Positions 46,134 to 56,934 of a stretch of 64,000 nt of DNA are shown piece by piece. The notes below the pieces were generated by a model. It ran no database searches and was not told the DNA's origin. It worked only from the letters and a program-made list of their open reading frames with translations. The stretch spans positions 45,338,520 through 45,402,519 of the forward strand of contig NC_135505.1 in NCBI RefSeq assembly GCF_052857255.1, in the 5' to 3' direction. Position 1 is the stretch's first letter, and each line of letters starts with the position of its first letter. Made by a program: the position numbers and the translations under genes. The DNA comes from Amblyomma americanum. Taxonomy: Eukaryota > Arthropoda > Arachnida > Ixodida > Ixodidae.

Positions 46134-46540
46134 TTAAGGAAAGGCCGCCGTCTCACATATCTCGGCGGACACCCGAACTGGGCCGCAAGGGAAGGAAAAT
46201 GAAATGAACAATTGCTTTTAAGGAAAGGAAATGACGCCTGTTTCACATTTCTCGCTGGACACCCGGATCGCGCCCTAAGGTAAGGAAAAATCGATTGATC
46301 GATCGATCGGTCAATCAATCAATCAATCAATCAATCAACAGTTTAATATTTATTGATTATTTAAATAATTACCAGTCAATCGATCAATAGACCAGTCGGT
46401 CGAACGATAAATCCATCAGTCAATCAATCCATCAATGAATCGATCAATTCATCGATCAATCAATCCCTAACGCTGTCGTGTTTAAATCTGTTCCCTTACG
46501 GCGCAGTTCAGGTGCCCACCGAGAAGCGCCATTTTTCGCT
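46134..46540. repeat. Tandem plus inverted copies of a dispersed repeat, with (TCAA)n tracts
   Basis: AAGGAAAGGCCGCCGTCTCA (46137) and AAGGAAAGGAAATGACGCCT (46220) begin two head-to-tail copies that share ATATCTCGGCGGACACCCG-like and GGCCGCAAGGGAAGGA-like parts. An inverted copy (TTCCCTTACGGCGCAGTTC, then GGTGCCCACCGAGAAGCGCC) lies at about 46491-46540. Between them are imperfect TCAA/TCGA tetranucleotide runs (about 46289-46470). It looks like a partly palindromic dispersed repeat. Confidence 0.6.
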
Positions 46541-47508
46541 CACGGCTAAAGAAGCCGACGCCGACTACACCGGCTTTTCTGCGACACGAGCTCCTTATCG
46601 CTATCGCTTTAAAACGGTCTATAGATCCGCATTTAGCTTTGGATTGAAAGTGCAATAAAAAGATATATTACTAAATGTGCTACCCAAAAAAATATCACTC
46701 TACAGTGGCTGGAGGAATGGCTTAGGCATGGGCAGTCCTGAATAAAAAAGGTTCAGTAGCGAGGGCACCACATCGGCTACGGTTCAGAGTTGCGAAATTG
46801 TTCACGCAATGGTAATGAAAAAAAAAACAGGCTAATTTTTTTACCGCCAACACAGCACACCCTAGGCTTAAAATTATGCTGAATAGCTGGGTTTATTGCA
46901 AAATACACAGAAATACTTCGTGGCATCTTTTGATGATTACGAACTGTACCTTGAAACAGTTTTGTCAATACCTCCCTATATATTAAGGGATTTTTTTGTT
47001 GCTGCTTTACGCGCTTAGCAAGCTTAGTTGCGAGTATGTGAGAGGATCCTTTTTGTTCTAGTTTAGGGTCCCATAATTTTTCTGGAGGATAGAATGTTTC
47101 TGCTGGATAGAAACTAAGTATACCTGAACAACTCGCATCCCATGACTGCTGAGTATGTGATGTACATTTGAGATATGAATAACATGATTCATGCGCCGAT
47201 TTGAAATGAGATAACAGCAATAAAGCATTGAAATACTTCAATCAGTATTCTTCATTATAGACCTGATGTCGTTTTTACGAACCAGAGCGTGTGCGATTAC
47301 TCCTAGTTCGAACCAGGCAGAGATGCATTTTTTTATATGTGATCTGCCTGTAGATTGCGCCAGATCAGTAATGTATACTGATGCACTGGCCATCTGATGG
47401 GTGCAGGCAAAGAAAAGGACCAGTTGAACCGATGGGAACTGATAGGCTTACTCTTTAATTCCAAAGATCGTCAAGCTACTGATGTAAATATTACTTCTTG
47501 TTTGGCAG
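46541..47508. other. No recognised gene; possible upstream region of the TRAF-like gene
   Basis: A 154-codon minus-strand frame (46777-47241) has no motif I recognise. No TATA or initiator can be assigned with confidence. The acceptor TTTGGCAG at 47501-47508 implies an upstream noncoding exon not located here. Confidence 0.4.
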
Positions 47509-47513
47509 GTGTC

Positions 47514-47747
47514 ATGGCGGTCCAGCACCATAGACTAGAGTCCGACAGTGGGGTCATTGGTGAAGAGGCAATGCACTGCGTGACTCCGGGGCCGGAATCC
47601 AGCCTTTGCTCTCAGTGCGGAAGCATAGTGGAACGCGTGAGGAGTGACTCGCCGGGACATGTGTACTGCGAAACGTGCCTGAGTGAGCTGGACGAAGGGG
47701 GCAAATCTCAATGCAAGCGAGACGGAGCAACCAAGGAGGTCGAGAAG
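47514..47747 (+). CDS. TRAF-like gene, first coding exon (degenerate RING)
   Basis: A splice acceptor (TTTGGCAG, ending 47508) precedes GTGTC and ATG at 47514. The frame is open for 78 codons to a donor (AAG/GTGCGT at 47748), phase 0. Residues about 36-70 hold a shortened RING-like series: CSQCGSIVERV, HVYCETC and CKRDG. The usual eight zinc ligands are incomplete. Similar degenerate N-terminal RINGs are typical of expanded tick TRAF paralogues (from memory). TRAFs are cytoplasmic adaptors for immune and stress receptors; loss of RING ligands would remove ubiquitin-ligase activity. All five proposed exons are phase 0, so they splice together without a shift. A pseudogene is possible but no lesion is seen. 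Confidence 0.65.
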
Positions 47748-47849
47748 GTGCGTTCGCATGGCCTGCATCTCTAGTTCGCAGACGTTAAGTCGACCTTAAT
47801 GACGGTAATATCCAAGCATCCCCTATATCTTTGATCACAGTGTCAAATT

Positions 47850-48740
47850 AAAAATTTATTTATTTCTTTACTTACATTACTCCTGAGGGTCAGTGGCATT
47901 ACAGAGGGTGAGTGGTAAATGTACAAAAACAGAGAGCAATTATAGCTGGTTACCAGAATGGTTAAATACCATCTGAATATAGAATTTTAGCTATTCCTAC
48001 GCGGAACTGCTCATATTTTACAGTACCAGCAACTTCTGCGGGAAGGTGGTTCCAGCCACGTGAGGTGCGCGGCAGGAATGACTGCGAGAAGCATTTCGTG
48101 TTGCGTGACACAATTCCGACTTTGTGATTAGGATCAATGCGGCAGGATACATAAATTGGCTGGGGGATGAGGTGATCACGTAAAGCCGGATTATGATACA
48201 GCTTGTGGAACAGGGCGAGACGGAACACATTTCTACGCGATGTCAGTGTTGGGTGGCAGAGATTAGATTTAAAAGCAGTTATACCCGCCGTGTGGTTGTA
48301 GTTAGCAAGGATGAAACGTGGAGTGTTATTTTACCCCATCCCAAGATCATTAAGTTTCTGTGATCAGGGTCCCGTACAGGTGTTGCATACTCGAGTTTAG
48401 ATCGTATTAGTGTTTTGTAAAGCATTAGTTTCAAGCTCGAGGGAACATTAAAAAAAGTGTGACGTTTTTAGCCTACCATGCGATTAATATATTTAATTAT
48501 GTTCTTGGTATGAAGAGACCCATTTAGATTTGAAGTACTGTGAACGCCTAGGTATTTATATGACGGACTCATCCCATCGAAATGTTATCAATGTAGTAGT
48601 GAAGTGGGGCTGAAGTTTTTTCTGGATACACGCATGACTCTGCATTTGTTAATATATAGCTGCATTATCCAATCTTTGCAACAGTTCACTATTGTGTTGA
48701 GGTCTGACTGAAGAAATAGTCGCAAGACCTGGGCCCCTGG
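47850..48740 (-). pseudogene. CR1/L2-like LINE 3' end (RT C-terminus and 3' UTR), in TRAF-like intron
   Basis: The minus strand reads KCRVMRVSRK near 48640, YKYLGVH near 48560, LEYATPV-like remnants near 48390, and then an open stretch 48228-47962 with RLALFHKLYHN, SFLPRTSRGWNHLP and YEQFR, the standard C-terminus of CR1/L2-type RTs. Stops interrupt the upstream part. The 3' UTR lies to the left, ending near ATTTATTTATTTC. A 5'-truncated insertion, opposite to the TRAF-like gene. Confidence 0.75.
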
Positions 48741-50105
48741 CGTTTTTGGCAGTCGGGGGACATGAAAAACTGTTCAGTAAAAACTGGAATTGATGCAGAT
48801 GGCATTATTCGGTACCGCTTAGCTTATAATTAACCTACATTAATTCCTGGATATGCATCACTAAACAAGAAGGCATAAAGTAATACCTGGGTACCTCAAT
48901 TTGACATGAAAAGGTTTTTCATTATTTTAAAATGAGATTGTTCGTACGTCACGAGGAAATAGGAAAGGACACAAGTGAATGCTTAGGGTTACTGATGGCG
49001 AAGGCACGAAGTGCGCAAGGAAAAACTTGCAAGCAACAATGACAGACATCGTTTTATTCATGGTCCAAGGACTTTATGCGTCTTATTTCCCTTAGTTATT
49101 TAAATTACATTTCTCATGGAGGACAGGGAAAATAGCTCGGAGTTGAATGTTAAACTTTTATGTAAGTATTGCGATTGCTTTTTAACTCAAACAACGAAAA
49201 ATAAATCACTGACGGAACCATACCGAACGAATCTGGAGAAAGCATTTTTTATTGGGAACCAATTATGAACGTAATTTCACCACAACAATCGAAATAACCG
49301 CACGTCACTCGACGGAAGTCTTGTATTTTGTCAAAAGCGTTCGCCATTGGTTTTAAATAGCTGTCTTAACTGTTCGACACAGTTGACGGAAACACTTCAA
49401 AAGTATTTTGCTGCATATCAAAAGAATGGATCATTACTTACAATATTTACATAATGCTGTCGTAAATTTATCCAGTTTTCAAAATTTTTGCCAGAGAATG
49501 CTGGACATGTGAGAGACTAAAGCGCTTGCGCTAGAAATTTGGCAAATATTTGATGCACCTAGAGCATCGAGACGCGATGCTCAGAAGAAGCGCATAGGAG
49601 ATACTAAAGTATACAATACACCGTGCCCTCGTCTGCTTCTGCTCGTCCTTTGTCCGATTGGTAAAGCTTCTGTACCATTATGGTACACCAATAAACCCTG
49701 CAGGTAAGCACTTTCTCTATAAGTACATTAGGAATACTGTACAGAAGCCTGTATAAAAGGAGTTCTGTCCGTATTTAGCTCTTTTATGACCAGTATTATG
49801 TTTTATAGAAGCTTTAAAGAAACAATTCTATGCCTATTAAGAGCGACTAACGACACCGTAAAGAACTCTGAGAACATAATCCTATGGGATGTCGCTGGAT
49901 ACGAGAGCGCCGGCAGAGATATAAAAATGCCGAATGATGCTATCCTTACATCACTTAGAAGCCAGTCGATAGTCTCAAAACCTCTTCTACATGGACGAAA
50001 ATAGTAAAGGGCGTCCTAATCGTTATTCTTCTTTGGAAGTGATTTTTTTTCAGTTGGCAGCCAATAAAAGTGAAGATGACTAGAACAGAAAGAAACTGAA
50101 CGTCA
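48741..50105. other. Intronic AT-rich sequence, nothing recognised
   Basis: No frame with family motifs. The 72-codon frame at 49786-50004 has no support. Confidence 0.4.
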
Positions 50106-50400
50106 AAGTGCCACCACCATCATCATCATCCACTTTATTAAGGCGAAAGCCTTTTATGGCTCATGCTCGCATCCATCCGTTACGCTCTACAACTACTTAA
50201 GGAAACAAAGCTCTGTGCATGATGGGATTCGAACCACCACCCTTCATTTCCGCAGCCAAGCATGCTAACGACTACGCTACTTCCTGGCAACGCAAATGGA
50301 GCTTTCCTTGTCTAGTACGCTGGAGAGCGTTTACAGATAGGCATCGAATTAGACGAATGCCTCCAAAACGCCCTCCAGTGTCTCCAGCCTTGAGTAATCA
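50105..50400 (-). mobile_element. tRNA-derived SINE with (GAT)n-type tail
   Basis: On the minus strand a tRNA-like head (about 50285-50215) has an A box GTAGCGTAGTCG and a B box GGTTCGAATCC. The body continues to AAGGCTTTCGCC and ends near 50112 with GGATGATGATGATGGTGG. The copy in unit B (27630-28040) shares head and body. The (GAT)n-like end resembles the RTE tail at 25893-25915, suggesting that RTE machinery may move it. Confidence 0.7.
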
Positions 50401-51402
50401 CAAGCAATTGTGCATCGTTTCATATTTACGCCCAACCACACTATAAGCGAAAAATGAAATAAAAGCTTCTTTCCCAATTCTATGAAATAATTTCAAATAG
50501 TTTAAAATAGCACCTGTTGTAAGAACTAAAGCCTTCTAATATTCATCTGTATCTTCGTTCATAAATTACAATTTTTTTTATGTATTAAACAGCCTGTGTT
50601 AGGATGTGAAAATTTTCTGAATTTTTTAAGGTAGTTTTCTTACTGGTGAACCATTAAGCACCACATATTTTGCTGTTTTTATTTGTAGCTGCGATATAGA
50701 CTATACTGTAAACAAAGGGGACTTGATCGTGAATACTTTCTTTGACGACACAAATTTTACTCGACACGATATAAACTAAACATATATAAACATTTGCAGC
50801 CATTGGTGGCGCACTCTTAGGCGGCCTGTAGCCCTATTCACTGCTATCCGCGTTTTAGAGCAACGTTCCGACGGGAAGGAATGAGAGGAGTATATTTGGC
50901 CTGTACGCAAAACAAGGAAAATGCTCCAGAAATGCGGACATTTCAAAAATGCTGGTTGAGGGAAGATATATGCTAATTAAAGGATAATGAACATCAACAG
51001 AGTAAGCTTAGAAGAACTTCTTGTTGGGCAAGTTGGTACATTGCTTTTGAAGCTCTTTCTGTTCCTTTGGCCTTTCCTGTGGTTGTCTTTTTATGCGCAA
51101 CATGGTTTCTTCAAAAACAGAGTAAGCGCTTCTCGTTTACGGGGGCTGAGACATCAAATTTTGAGGCCATATAAAGACTGCTATGTAGGGGCTTCTTCTG
51201 TACGCAAGTCGACTCTCAAACGCACTCAAATAGGTGTCGGGCAAAATAAACGATTAAAAAGTATTTTAATTCGGTTCCAAAGAATGCCTAAATGCTCATT
51301 CTTTCTATCGAAACACATCGATAGCGCGACTGATACTGAAGTCACTGTGCTGTAAGAGTTACCAAGGCTCTAGTGATGTCATACGATATTAAAGTGACGT
51401 AC
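50401..51402. other. Unassigned intronic sequence
   Basis: The plus-strand frame 50987-51355 (122 codons) begins with a hydrophobic stretch (LLLKLFLFLWPFLWLSF) and continues basic. There is no family match, splice context or second copy, so it is not called. Confidence 0.35.
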
Positions 51403-51603
51403 GATGACCGGGCACAGCCCCAGAGCCTTGAATCCGTGCTCGATGTCCTGATCTGAGTCGAATTCGCCGATATCGGAGCTGCTGGAGCTAGCTACCACGT
51501 TGGTTTGCGTGCGCTGGTACAGCACGTGTGTGGGAAACCAGGCGATGCTGCAGTGAGTGCACCACAGCCTTGTCGGCCCGCGTGACCACAGTTGTAGAGC
51601 TTC
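51403..51603 (-). CDS. Candidate coding exon of unknown gene (67 codons)
   Basis: On the minus strand an acceptor (CACTTTCTAG) precedes 201 bp that stay open and end at a GTACGT donor, so the exon is a whole number of codons. It contains CTHCSIAWFPTHVLYQRTQ, a serine stretch and DIGEFDSDQDIEHGF, with GC-rich third positions unlike the AT-rich flanks. It could be an exon of a gene lying opposite the TRAF-like gene, or a fragment copied from one. I do not recognise the protein. Confidence 0.4.
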
Positions 51604-52179
51604 CTAGAAAGTGAAGTCACTGTCCAACTCGGCGCCCAGAAACCGAAACCGATATTCGTTCGCATATAAACGCGATTCTAAATTATTCACTGTGCATATA
51701 TGAATCTTCGAGCGTGTATCATGCTCATACGTATCCTTCGGAGCCCTAAACATGTTCCGAAACATGTTTCAGTGGGCGGCATTTTGTCTGTGATTGTATG
51801 CTGGAGCCGCTAAAAGCTATTATAGGAGGGTACTCGAGAATATTTAGGACGCGCAATCGATCCCTGTTCCGAAATTGGCTGTGTGAACCCAGGATATGTC
51901 AAGTAAACATAAAAAGGATAACATTATATTTTTGCTCAACCAGGACAAGTGTTGCACAGCCTTATGAAAGAATCAGTGCATGAGCCATGGTTTATTGTTT
52001 ACAGTAAACTGGACGCTGTAGTTTGAGCTGCCCGAAAGCAGTAAAATCCTTGAACGACATGGACGCTTCAGCCAACGCCGATTCTTTACTTTTGGTAAAT
52101 GGAGTCTTACAAAAGCTACTATGAAAATGTTTTGCAATTTCAAGTGCATGGCCCCACAGAAAAATTTGAGTGGGTATTC
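51604..52179. other. Intronic sequence, nothing recognised
   Basis: No coding or RNA feature supported. Confidence 0.4.
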
Positions 52180-53955
52180 ATTTTTTTTTTATTCGAGAAG
52201 TGTGCCATGAGGCATAAGTTGAAAAGGAAAGGGGGGAAGGAATGCACGGGATTGAAAGTTAAAAGAAGGAGTGAAGAGCCGTTGCGCTGAGGTAGTCGCA
52301 GAGGTTGCTAATGAAACGGTTGTCCATTGTCCACTTCACGAAGTCACTTTCGCGGTTCCACCGCAGGCCCACCTCCCTGAGGAGCCGTTTTCTGATAGCA
52401 GCCGTCGCTGAGCACGTCCACAACAAGTGCCGCACATCACATATGTCCGGTGCAGCGCCACAGTGAGGGCACCTGTCAGGTAGTGGCAGATCTTTGGCAC
52501 GCCACCGATGACGGACAGATGGTGTCAGAGCCGCCCCTGCCCGAATCCGGCGCACGGATACCTCCTCCTGCCGAGTAAGACTACGGGGGAGAGGGTGCGA
52601 ACACGGAGGAATTAGAGCGCGTGTTCGCTGGCGCAGAACTTCGGAATAGGAAACGTGGGACAGGAACGGATCTAGGGGAAGAGGGGAAGGTGGCGGATCG
52701 TCTAATGTATGAAGATGAGTCATAGCATCCGCTTGAATGTTATGTGGATCCTGGGCATGGCCGCGAATCCAGTGTATGCGCACAGGACATGGATACTTTG
52801 CGCAGAGCACATGAATAGATTGTGAAATCTGGAACGTTCGTCGAACAGCCTTCAGCTGTTTAAGGGCGGCGCGGGAGTCGGTGTAAATGTGAACTGTATT
52901 GAATGTTGGAACGAGCAGAAGGGAAGCAATGGCATTGTAAATGGCTTGAAGTTCTAATGTCAGGGGAGTGCACGTATCCGCCGTATACGTTGCCCGAGAG
53001 TTGAGATGCGGATGAGATGGACTATACACAGCAGTAACTCCCCTCTCTGCAGAATGAGATACATCCGTGTATAATATGCACCCTGCAGGCAGATACGCTG
53101 CTGATACCGACGGGGAAAGAGTGGGGCGATTGTCAGTGAGCTGGCAATAGGACCACGGTGGAAGTGTCTTTAAACGATGAAGTTTGAGAGACTGTTTTCG
53201 AGCTCTATTTTCCACCCGTTGGTCGATGATTTCACTGAGTGTATTAAGTCGGGCGAACTCCTGTAGCACAGGTATGGGTGTCAAACGAGGCAGATATGTT
53301 ATTACGCGCATAGCCTCACGATTGATAGCTTCAAGGGAGTCCCACTGTCTGCGGGTGAGACGTTGAAATTGAGCCTGATATACTATCCGTGGCTGAAGGA
53401 TAGAGCGCACAAGCTGGCGGGCCGTATGAGCACGTGCGCCACCAGAGCGCATAGCTATGCGACGAATCAGACCTAGAGTAGCGTGAGCCGATTTACGGGT
53501 GGCTGTCAGCCACGGGGTGCCAGTCCCAGATGTATGGAGGAGAAGACCAAGAATACGAACAGTTTCTACCTGAGGAATCAGAGAATTATGTACCGTAAAA
53601 TTTAAAGGGGGAGCTTTCCGTAAGGCGGCTTTATTTCCAATTCGAATGAAACATGATTTAGTAGGAGAGAGTGTTAGACCCAAAGGTGGCAGGCGAGATG
53701 TCAATACATCCAGCGCGTGTTGAAGAACCGACTGATGAATAGACGCATCTGGATGACAGCACCACAAGGTGGTATCATCGGCATATGCAAGCACGCGGAT
53801 AGAAGGGATGGTCTCTAGGGCACGAACAAGAGGAATTAAAGCCACATTAAATTTTTTGGGGGCGAGAACGGAGCCCTGCGGCACTCCTCTATTCGCTGAC
53901 GAATGGCGAGAGCGAAGAGTAAGTACTCGTTGACCCTCGCCCTGTGCGACTATAT
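52180..53955 (-). mobile_element. 5'-truncated I-clade LINE in TRAF-like intron
   Basis: Contains the C-terminal half of ORF2 and a 3' UTR ending in AATAAA followed by A residues (plus strand TTTTTTTTTTATTCG at 52180-52194). Truncated near 53955, just upstream of the GVPQGSVL motif. It differs from the 35.6 kb LINE in sequence and in its poly(A) rather than (TC)n tail. No clear target duplication was found. Confidence 0.8.
52259..53955 (-). CDS. LINE ORF2 C-terminal half: RT, RNase H and zinc knuckle, open
   Basis: An uninterrupted frame of about 565 codons from the truncation point to the stop at 52259. Motifs in order: PQGSVLAP (RT motif B), LAYADDTTLW (catalytic YADD intact), RILGLLLH, the thumb region, RNase H with LYTDVS, LELQAIYNAI, YTDSRAALKQL and WIRGHAQDPHNIQADAMTHL, and a C-terminal knuckle CPHCGAAPDICDVRHLLWTC. 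The absence of stops means a recent insertion, though without endonuclease and the front of RT it cannot act alone. It lies antisense in the intron of the TRAF-like gene. Confidence 0.85.
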
Positions 53956-54312
53956 TTTAAATATAGTTTCGTATTTCTTTCTGCTCAATAAGGAGTGCTT
54001 GCCTCGGGTGCGGTATGAAAGACGCGGAGATATGGGTCTGAAATTCTGGGATTGAAATAATCTGCAAAGATAATTTTTTGGTAGGAAATAGAACTGCAGA
54101 TAAAACATCATTTCTAAGTTGGCTCCAAACGCGAAAGTGGGTTATTAAATAAGAATCGTTCGCATTCGCAATTTTAACGCGAACTGACGTGTAACAATTA
54201 GGATTCATTCCAAATCATCAAACAATTATTTAGTTTTATTTTTTGTTTGTTTATATGAATTGTTCCGCCAATCAAGTGTAAAAATATATGCACTCTCTGC
54301 TTCTTTTTCAAG
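53956..54312. other. Intronic sequence, nothing recognised
   Basis: An 83-codon minus-strand frame (53957-54208) has no motif. It directly precedes the TRAF-like exon at 54313. Confidence 0.4.
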
Positions 54313-54474
54313 GACCATCTTCCTTCTCGCAAACCAAGAAGAGCATCAGTATGTACACAGTGCTTTGGGTTGGTCATTGGAAAAAGTGTGGCAGAACATA
54401 AGAAAGAATCCTGCCCAAAAAGGCACAGGACTTGCCGGTTCTGTGGCGAGGAGATTGAAGCCTGGACAATGAGT
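54313..54474 (+). CDS. TRAF-like gene, zinc-finger exon
   Basis: Acceptor TTTTTCAAG and donor GTAAGT (54475) bound 54 codons in phase 0. Sequence CTQCFGLVIGKSVAEHKKES, then CPKRHRTCRFCGEEIEAW, fits the TRAF-type zinc finger (C-x2-C, H, C, C-x2-C). It lies 6.6 kb after the RING exon. An exon for the first TRAF zinc finger would be expected between them and was not found, so either it is lost or I missed it. Confidence 0.75.
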
Positions 54475-55199
54475 GTAAGTCCCTGGCGTGTTACGCGTCC
54501 TGCACATCAGCATACAGAATATATGTTAGGAAGGAAAAGAACGAGCTCAATAACAACCACTTCGAATTTTTTTCGCTGAACTTGTCTAAACTAGGTGCTA
54601 ATAGGAAGGAAGTGCCGATTCTTTTTCTATGCAGAAAACGAATTAGGGACAAAAGATTTCTTCAAATGCTTACCGAGAGGCGATACCGTCAGCACCCATC
54701 CTGATTTATCGCTATATACAATGATACCTAGGACGATCATATCTGAGTGAATCGACGAGTGGTTTTTAATGCCGTCTGAACAACTGGAGTTTTTGCAAAT
54801 TATTCATGACCCCATGAATGCAGCATCAATCGACGTCCACGTGTAGCTGTGCACTTCAAAGCCTCTTGGTATTAAGTTCTGAGAAAAAACTGCACGAAGT
54901 GTTGCCTACTATCGTCTTGTAGCTATTATTGCCTCGTAGCGTAGGTATTGTCTTGTAGCTGCAACAATTCAAATTTGCGCGTCTCTTGCCTTTTTTTTTT
55001 GTAGTCATCTTCGCTTATACTAAGGCCTTTTATTTTAACTAAAGGAAACACACTTATGACTTTAAGCACAAATAGTTTCATGAAGACATTCGTCTGACAG
55101 CCTTTGCAAAAAAAAAATGACGTGACCTGTGAATTTATCTGCAGCGTTTTTTCGGAATACTGGAGCTAATGCTCCGAGGTGGTTTTCTTTCCTTCACAG

Positions 55200-55274
55200 C
55201 ACCACTTAAATGAATGCGACAGCAGACCCGCAACCTGTGAGTACTGCAAGGAGACCTTCAAGTCGTTTTCAAAG
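55200..55274 (+). CDS. TRAF-like gene, short zinc-finger exon
   Basis: Acceptor CTTCACAG and donor GTAAGG (55275) bound 25 codons in phase 0: HHLNECDSRPATCEYCKETF and a short tail. H...C...C-x2-C continues the TRAF zinc-finger series. The frame fits exons on both sides. Confidence 0.75.
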
Positions 55275-55355
55275 GTAAGGTTTAAGAAACAGTTTAATGC
55301 AGGAAGACAGCTATGTCACAAGATTAGAGCTGGAAAAACGGTACGTTTATTTCAG

Positions 55356-55433
55356 CTCAACAGAGACCATCTTCCTGCATGTCCCTCGAAACCAATGCCT
55401 TGCTGCTTCAATGAACTTGGATGCATATTCACG
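55356..55433 (+). CDS. TRAF-like gene, short zinc-finger exon
   Basis: Acceptor TTATTTCAG and donor GTAATA (55434) bound 26 codons in phase 0: HLPACPSKPMPC, then FNELGCIF, the usual last TRAF finger pattern (H...C....P..C....GC). The intron before it is only 81 bp. Confidence 0.75.
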
Positions 55434-55528
55434 GTAATAGCAGAGGCACTTCACTCATTAGAGCGTAATAGAAAAATTGTCCCAGTGTCAAAGACCAATT
55501 TTTTACTATTCCTTTTTTAATCGAACAG

Positions 55529-55609
55529 GGCACAAGGAGTGTTGTTGAAGAACATATGAAAACCAGCGCTCACATGAACCTCATGCTGAAAGTTATTTTG
55601 GAACTGAAG
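55529..55609 (+). CDS. TRAF-like gene, exon leading to coiled coil
   Basis: Acceptor TCGAACAG and donor GTAAAC (55610) bound 27 codons in phase 0, containing VVEEHMKTSAHMNLMLKVIL. In TRAFs an EEH...S..H..L..... series joins the last finger to the coiled coil. No MATH domain exon was found in the rest of the window, so the gene either continues past 64000 across repeat-filled introns or is truncated. Confidence 0.7.
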
Positions 55610-55639
55610 GTAAACGGGTCACAACTTTCCATTTACTGT

Positions 55640-56190
55640 CGTCCTGTTAAAAGCGAGCGGTGGCACACGCACACTGAATAGAAGAAAAGACAACACAGCG
55701 CCAACTAAGAATCGACATTTATTAGCACGCTTCGCCTGAAAGTAGATGTGAGCAAGTATAACAACCAGAAAGACAAAGAAAGCCAAGCAGAACCGACCAT
55801 GACATACCCACAGGCAGAGGAAAACGTGCAGAGAAGCGAAGAACTTAAGAAGCGGGAAAAAAAGGAAACACTAATTTTCTGATTGAAACAGATAGCGCTG
55901 TCACGGAACTCTCATGAGCTCCTTAACCTCTGTGGCCTCGATAATCTCTCTTAAAGCTGATCGTTATGAGTTGCTAACACTTTTAAAACATTTTTTAAAA
56001 CTTTTCAAACACGTGGACTTGGAAAGAGTCGTCACAATGGATACCTACATTCGGTGAATCAGCATTGTTAGTAAACTTTAAATTTTCTAGGTAAATTACA
56101 AATACGATCTCTGCGGCCTACATAAGCGTTGCCACAACGCAGAGGAATCGTATAAAGTGTGCTTTCCTCGCATGTTGCAAAATTTTCTCA
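55640..56190 (-). pseudogene. Penelope-like element remnant (GIY-YIG region and 3' end)
   Basis: On the minus strand 56153-56101 reads YTIPLRCGNAYVG, the GIY-YIG start pattern of Penelope-like elements. Near 55955-55900, REIIEATEVKEL fits the later helix of that nuclease. The 3' part includes GGCGCTGTGTTGTCTTTTC. Frames are broken. Penelope-like elements pair an RT with this nuclease for insertion. Confidence 0.65.
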
Positions 56191-56869
56191 TGCATTTTTA
56201 GCACTCGGGGGGGGGGGGGGGGGTTGCTGATTTCACTCGCGCGCAGGAACTTACTATCAGTAGAAAAGCCGAAAACACAACTACTACCCAGGATCTTTCA
56301 CCGACTTAACGTAAGACAGTATGTTAAAATGGCCTCTGCCATTATTCCGCATCCGCCGCCGTATTTGTCTCGCCTCGTTTTCTTTCGGCTTTGTCGTTCG
56401 CGCTATGCGATAATGGAATCAAACTCGCCCAAATTTTTGTCCTCCAGATGCTAGTCCCAGCTTGAGTCAGCCATGTATGTGGCGTCCAACCGTCGACCAT
56501 CATATACATGGACGCCTATGGGGCCGTTCGGAGAGTCGATGCACGGTGTTTGCCATGACAACGAGCACATGCTTTTCTGACTATTCGGGCCACATGCTAT
56601 TCGGGCCACGCGCCAGTGGCCCGCTCCAAACAGAGACGCGTTCTTTGTAGCTTCAGGTTTCCTCCCTCGACCAATCAGACAAGCTCACGCTACCATGGGC
56701 ATTAGGCGTTATTCGGAGGCAATGGGTTCAGATAACACCGGCTGCATGTTGTTATTTTTTCTCGTGGTATCGATTATATTAACTCGTTAAATAATTACTG
56801 TAATGATGAACTCGAACAAATTGTCAACTAAAAATGCAAAAAGAATCATTTAGGCTCCTTTGTTTCGGT
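56191..56869. other. Poly-G tract and unassigned sequence
   Basis: An uninterrupted G run at about 56208-56223 marks the edge of the preceding remnant. Open frames at 56224-56454 and 56462-56650 have no recognised motif. Confidence 0.4.
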
Positions 56870-56934
56870 GACTGTCTTGCTCCGTCGTGTACAACCTTAT
56901 AATGCGGCTAGTTGGGCGTGTTGGTACATATTTT

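Noticed and set aside
46777..47241. 154-codon minus-strand frame upstream of the TRAF-like gene
   Set aside because: No recognisable domain, biased composition and no splice or promoter support.
52258..53960. Target site duplication for the minus-strand LINE
   Set aside because: No convincing direct repeat next to the poly(A) end and the 5' truncation point.
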